The position numbers and the translations under genes are program-made. DNA of 51,554 nucleotides, from assembly GCF_902522795.1 (NCBI RefSeq), contig NZ_CABYWZ010000013.1, positions 1-51,554 on the forward strand, written 5' to 3'. This stretch comes from an uncultured Prochlorococcus sp. Its GTDB lineage: Bacteria > Cyanobacteriota > Cyanobacteriia > PCC-6307 > Cyanobiaceae. The notes below the pieces were generated by a model. It made no database searches. It saw nothing but the letters and a program-made list of their open reading frames with translations, and was not told where the DNA came from. Shown piece by piece: positions 48,951 through 51,554 of the stretch. The first letter of the stretch is position 1. Every line of letters begins with the position of its first letter.

Positions 48951-50933
48951 ATGTCATTAGATAAAAAAAATTCAATCAATAACATACTTGAAGAAAAGAG
49001 AATTTTCCCTCCATCAAAAAAATTTGCAGAAAACTCAAATATTAGTTCTCAAGAAGAATTACTAAGTCTAAAAAAACAAGCCTCAGATAATCCTATTCAA
49101 TTTTGGGAATCTTTTGCAAAATCTGAATTAGATTGGTTTGAGCCATTTCAAACTGTATTAGATAGCGAAAATGCGCCCTTTTTCGAATGGTTCAAAGAAG
49201 GGAAACTCAATATTACATATAACTGCTTAGATAGACACATTAAGAGAGGGCTTGGAGGAAAGACTGCTCTTATATGGGAAGGCGAACCCGGAGATAGCAA
49301 AAAATATACTTACGAAGAACTTCTAAAAGAGGTATGTAAAGCAGCTAATGCATTAAAAGCAATTGGTGTGAAAAAAGGAGATTTGGTATGTATTTATATG
49401 CCGATGATTCCAGAAGCGATGTTTGCGATGTTAGCTTGTGCAAGAATTGGTGCGCCTCATTCAGTTGTCTTTGGAGGATTTTCGTCAGAAGCTTTAAAAG
49501 ATAGGTTAATTGATGGAAACGCCAGATTTGTTGTTACTGCTGATGGTGGATTTAGAAAAGATAAGGTAATTGAACTTAAGAAAGCAGTTGATGCGGCCAT
49601 TGAAAGTGGGGCAGATAAAGTTGTTGAAAAAGTAGTTGTTGTTCAACGAACCAAAAAAAATATTTCGATGGTTGATGATAGAGATTTATGGTGGCACGAA
49701 TTATTAAAAGATCAAAAAGATCAGTGTGAACCAGAAGTAATGAATAGCGAGGATAGACTTTTTATTCTCTATACTTCAGGCTCTACTGGAAAGCCCAAAG
49801 GTGTAGTGCACACAACAGGTGGTTACAATCTTTGGTCCCATTTAACATTTAAATGGATTTTTGATTTGAAAGATGACGACATTTACTGGTGTACTGCTGA
49901 TGTTGGTTGGATTACAGGCCATAGTTATATAGTTTATGGGCCTTTATCTAATGGTGCTACAACCTTGATGTATGAAGGAGTGCCAAGACCATCAAATTTA
50001 GGGGCTTTTTGGGAAATTGTTCAAAAATATAAGGTTTCTATTTTTTATACTGCACCAACTGCAATAAGAGCATTTATGAAGTCTGGAAGTGAAATCCCTG
50101 ATAAATATAATCTTGAGAGTCTTAGACTCTTGGGCACAGTTGGAGAACCAATTAATCCTGAAGCATGGATGTGGTACAAAGATGTTATTGGTAAAAATAA
50201 ATGTCCTATTGTTGATACTTGGTGGCAAACTGAGACTGGTGGTGTGATGATAAGTCCCTTGCCGGGAGTCGTTGCTACAAAACCAGGTTCAGCTACTTTC
50301 CCTCTGCCAGGAATTGAAGTTGCAATCGTCGATAAGAATGGAAATGAGGTTAAAGAGAATGAGGGTGGTTATTTAATTATTAAGAAACCATGGCCAGGAA
50401 TGATGAGAACAATTCACGGAAACTCAGAGAGATATTTGGAGAGTTATTGGGAATATTTTTCCTTTAAAGGAGAAAAAAATGTTTATTTTGCTGGAGATGG
50501 AGCACGAATTGATGAAGATGGATATATATGGATTATGGGAAGAGTTGATGATGTCATAAGTGTTTCAGGACATCGGCTAGGAACAATGGAAATAGAATCT
50601 GCTTTGGTAAGTCATAAATCAGTTGCAGAGTCTGCAGTCGTTGGCAAAAAAGATGATTTAAAAGGTGAAGTTATAGTTGCTTTTGTATCTCTCGAGAAAG
50701 ACGTGAAAGGTTCTTTAGAATTAGTAGAGAATCTAAAGAGACATGTTGTTAATGAAATTGGAATTATTGCAAAACCTGAAAAAATTATAATTTCTGACTC
50801 TCTTCCGAAAACACGTAGTGGAAAAATTATGAGAAGAATTTTGAGATCTTTGGCTGCCGGAGAAAAAATTAGTGGGGATATAAGCACTCTCGAAGATAGT
50901 TCTGTTTTGGAAAAATTGAAAGAATTATCCTAA
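48951..50933 (+). CDS. acsA: Acetyl-CoA synthetase (AMP-forming)
   Basis: Activates acetate to acetyl-CoA via acetyl-AMP. At 660 residues it is full length. The AMP-binding signature is [16 protein letters not shown] at about 274-289, [10 protein letters not shown] at about 422-431 is the adenylate motif, and the C-terminal [14 protein letters not shown] has the lysine that is reversibly acetylated in other bacteria. The N-terminal AcsA extension is also present ([18 protein letters not shown]). The start is ATG. It has a 94-bp upstream gap, the largest in this run. Its stop TAA directly abuts the stop of the convergent DUF1350 gene with no base between. Confidence 0.97.
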   Translation: MSLDKKNSINNILEEKRIFPPSKKFAENSNISSQEELLSLKKQASDNPIQFWESFAKSELDWFEPFQTVLDSENAPFFEWFKEGKLNITYNCLDRHIKRGLGGKTALIWEGEPGDSKKYTYEELLKEVCKAANALKAIGVKKGDLVCIYMPMIPEAMFAMLACARIGAPHSVVFGGFSSEALKDRLIDGNARFVVTADGGFRKDKVIELKKAVDAAIESGADKVVEKVVVVQRTKKNISMVDDRDLWWHELLKDQKDQCEPEVMNSEDRLFILYTSGSTGKPKGVVHTTGGYNLWSHLTFKWIFDLKDDDIYWCTADVGWITGHSYIVYGPLSNGATTLMYEGVPRPSNLGAFWEIVQKYKVSIFYTAPTAIRAFMKSGSEIPDKYNLESLRLLGTVGEPINPEAWMWYKDVIGKNKCPIVDTWWQTETGGVMISPLPGVVATKPGSATFPLPGIEVAIVDKNGNEVKENEGGYLIIKKPWPGMMRTIHGNSERYLESYWEYFSFKGEKNVYFAGDGARIDEDGYIWIMGRVDDVISVSGHRLGTMEIESALVSHKSVAESAVVGKKDDLKGEVIVAFVSLEKDVKGSLELVENLKRHVVNEIGIIAKPEKIIISDSLPKTRSGKIMRRILRSLAAGEKISGDISTLEDSSVLEKLKELS

Positions 50934-51554
50934 TTAAGATTCATCAATTAAATTAGAAATTTTTTTTATAGTATTTCTTTTGAATTCATCATCGGCCCAG
51001 TCTCCCAAAAAATTTTCTCTTAGTCCTGCGCTTGCAATTATGGTATGTGTACCTTTTAGAATTATCCCCTTAGAATTATCTTCTTTTCTTGCTTTTAGAC
51101 AAGAAAATAATTTATCTGTTTGATCTAATTCGTCTGAGTTGAATTTTATTAGGAAGTTATTTTTTTGACTATATGTTTTTTCAATTAATCGCAAAGTTCT
51201 TTCGGGACTTGGGCTAAATTCACTGTTGAATTCTAATTTTTGAGAAATTTGTTTCAATAATGGAATTGATTTGTTAGCACTGAAGTTATTAAAACTAATA
51301 GATATGAATTTTTCGCAATTTCTTCCGCCATCAGGAGAAATTAAATGAAGTTTACAGCCTAGGCTATGACCAATTCTTATTGAAGGAATTGATGCCCCTA
51401 TTCTCTTGGATAAAGATATTCGGCAATTCTTAAAATCTTTCCATGCTTTGATAGCAAGTTGTTGGTGATCAAATTGTGGTGTGTATTTATATGCATGTAC
51501 TGCATAATTTTTATTAATTAAACTCTCTATGAATCTTCTATAAGTTCAATCTGG
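50934..51554 (-). CDS. DUF1350 family protein, 5' end cut, in-frame TGA near the edge
   Basis: An alpha/beta-hydrolase-like DUF1350 protein of cyanobacteria and plastids; function unknown. In one open frame the minus strand encodes TYRRFIESL, HAYKYTPQFDHQ, IRIGHSLGCKLHL (like a Gly-His-Ser-Leu-Gly nucleophile elbow), FISISFNNFSAN and a C-terminal IASAGLRENFLGDWADDE. The frame runs from 51545 down to 50934 with no ATG, GTG or TTG until TTG at 51257, which would delete the nucleophile elbow. Just upstream, at 51548-51546, a TGA replaces the residue before TYRRF, with Pro-Asp before it. This may be a nonsense mutation, a sequencing error or a true pseudogene. The beginning lies outside the window. 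Confidence 0.65.

Noticed and set aside
50934..51257. A complete 107-residue gene starting at TTG 51257
   Set aside because: The upstream frame encodes strongly family-like DUF1350 sequence, including the nucleophile elbow, so this TTG is an internal Leu.
1..51554. tRNA genes, CRISPR arrays, insertion sequences, prophage or genomic-island signs
   Set aside because: I looked for GTTCRANNC-type tRNA arms, spaced direct repeats, transposase or integrase motifs and terminal repeats and found none; the gene content is core.

Overview
The window looks like chromosome of a high-light-adapted Prochlorococcus or a very close marine picocyanobacterium. It is AT-rich throughout. Plastocyanin, NDH-1 subunit NdhD, the phylloquinone genes menD/menB and glycogen genes mark it as cyanobacterial. 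The proteins are short and streamlined, and genes are packed so tightly that no gap exceeds about 165 bp. I see no rRNA, tRNA, CRISPR array, insertion sequence, phage gene or integration site. This is core genome rather than an island.

Layout. 95-1745 (minus): a group 2 sigma-70 factor followed by a DUF1232 membrane protein and a small helix-turn-helix protein, probably one transcript. 1895-8229: hisIE, a PTPS/QueD-family enzyme (plus), clpB, plastocyanin petE, an SDR epimerase and hemE. 8346-13432 (minus): glgB, a CocE-type hydrolase, a small secreted protein, a DUF4332 protein and Ycf51. 13485-19793 (plus): a giant TamB-like protein, proA, folB and an alpha/beta hydrolase. 19786-28858 (minus): a tight run transcribed as RG-rich protein, trpS, thrS, glk, thrB, ndhD, prlC. 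29024-34100 (plus): a DUF697 protein, then an MntC-MntA-MntB-type metal ABC transporter translationally coupled to a DUF4336 protein. 34107-35072 (minus): a DUF760 protein and lepB. 35123-40655 (plus): menD, menB, glgA, murF. 40657-44260 (minus): aroA, a stand-alone MnmC-type methyltransferase, glmU. 44395-50933 (plus): comB, a nitrilase, an amidase, murI, a long-chain prenyl diphosphate synthase, acsA. 50934 to the edge (minus): a DUF1350 protein.

The genes serve ordinary cell functions. Cell-wall synthesis and remodelling: murF, glmU, murI, amidase. Glycogen and glucose: glgA, glgB, glk. Electron transport and its cofactors: petE, ndhD, menD, menB, sds, hemE. Amino acids: hisIE, proA, thrB, aroA. 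Protein synthesis and quality control: trpS, thrS, clpB, prlC, lepB. Metal supply: mnt operon.

I found no multi-gene system that I would call undescribed. The observations most worth checking are: (1) a near-perfect 45-nt hairpin followed by a U-run that looks like the petE terminator but is built from codons 2-16 of clpB; (2) a comB gene whose only plausible start is the rare codon ATT; (3) an in-frame TGA in a conserved part of the DUF1350 gene at the right edge; (4) TTAATTAA elements phased at 11 bp upstream of the sigma gene; (5) an RG-rich disordered protein whose gene overlaps trpS; (6) a PTPS-family enzyme with HGY instead of the metal-binding HGH.
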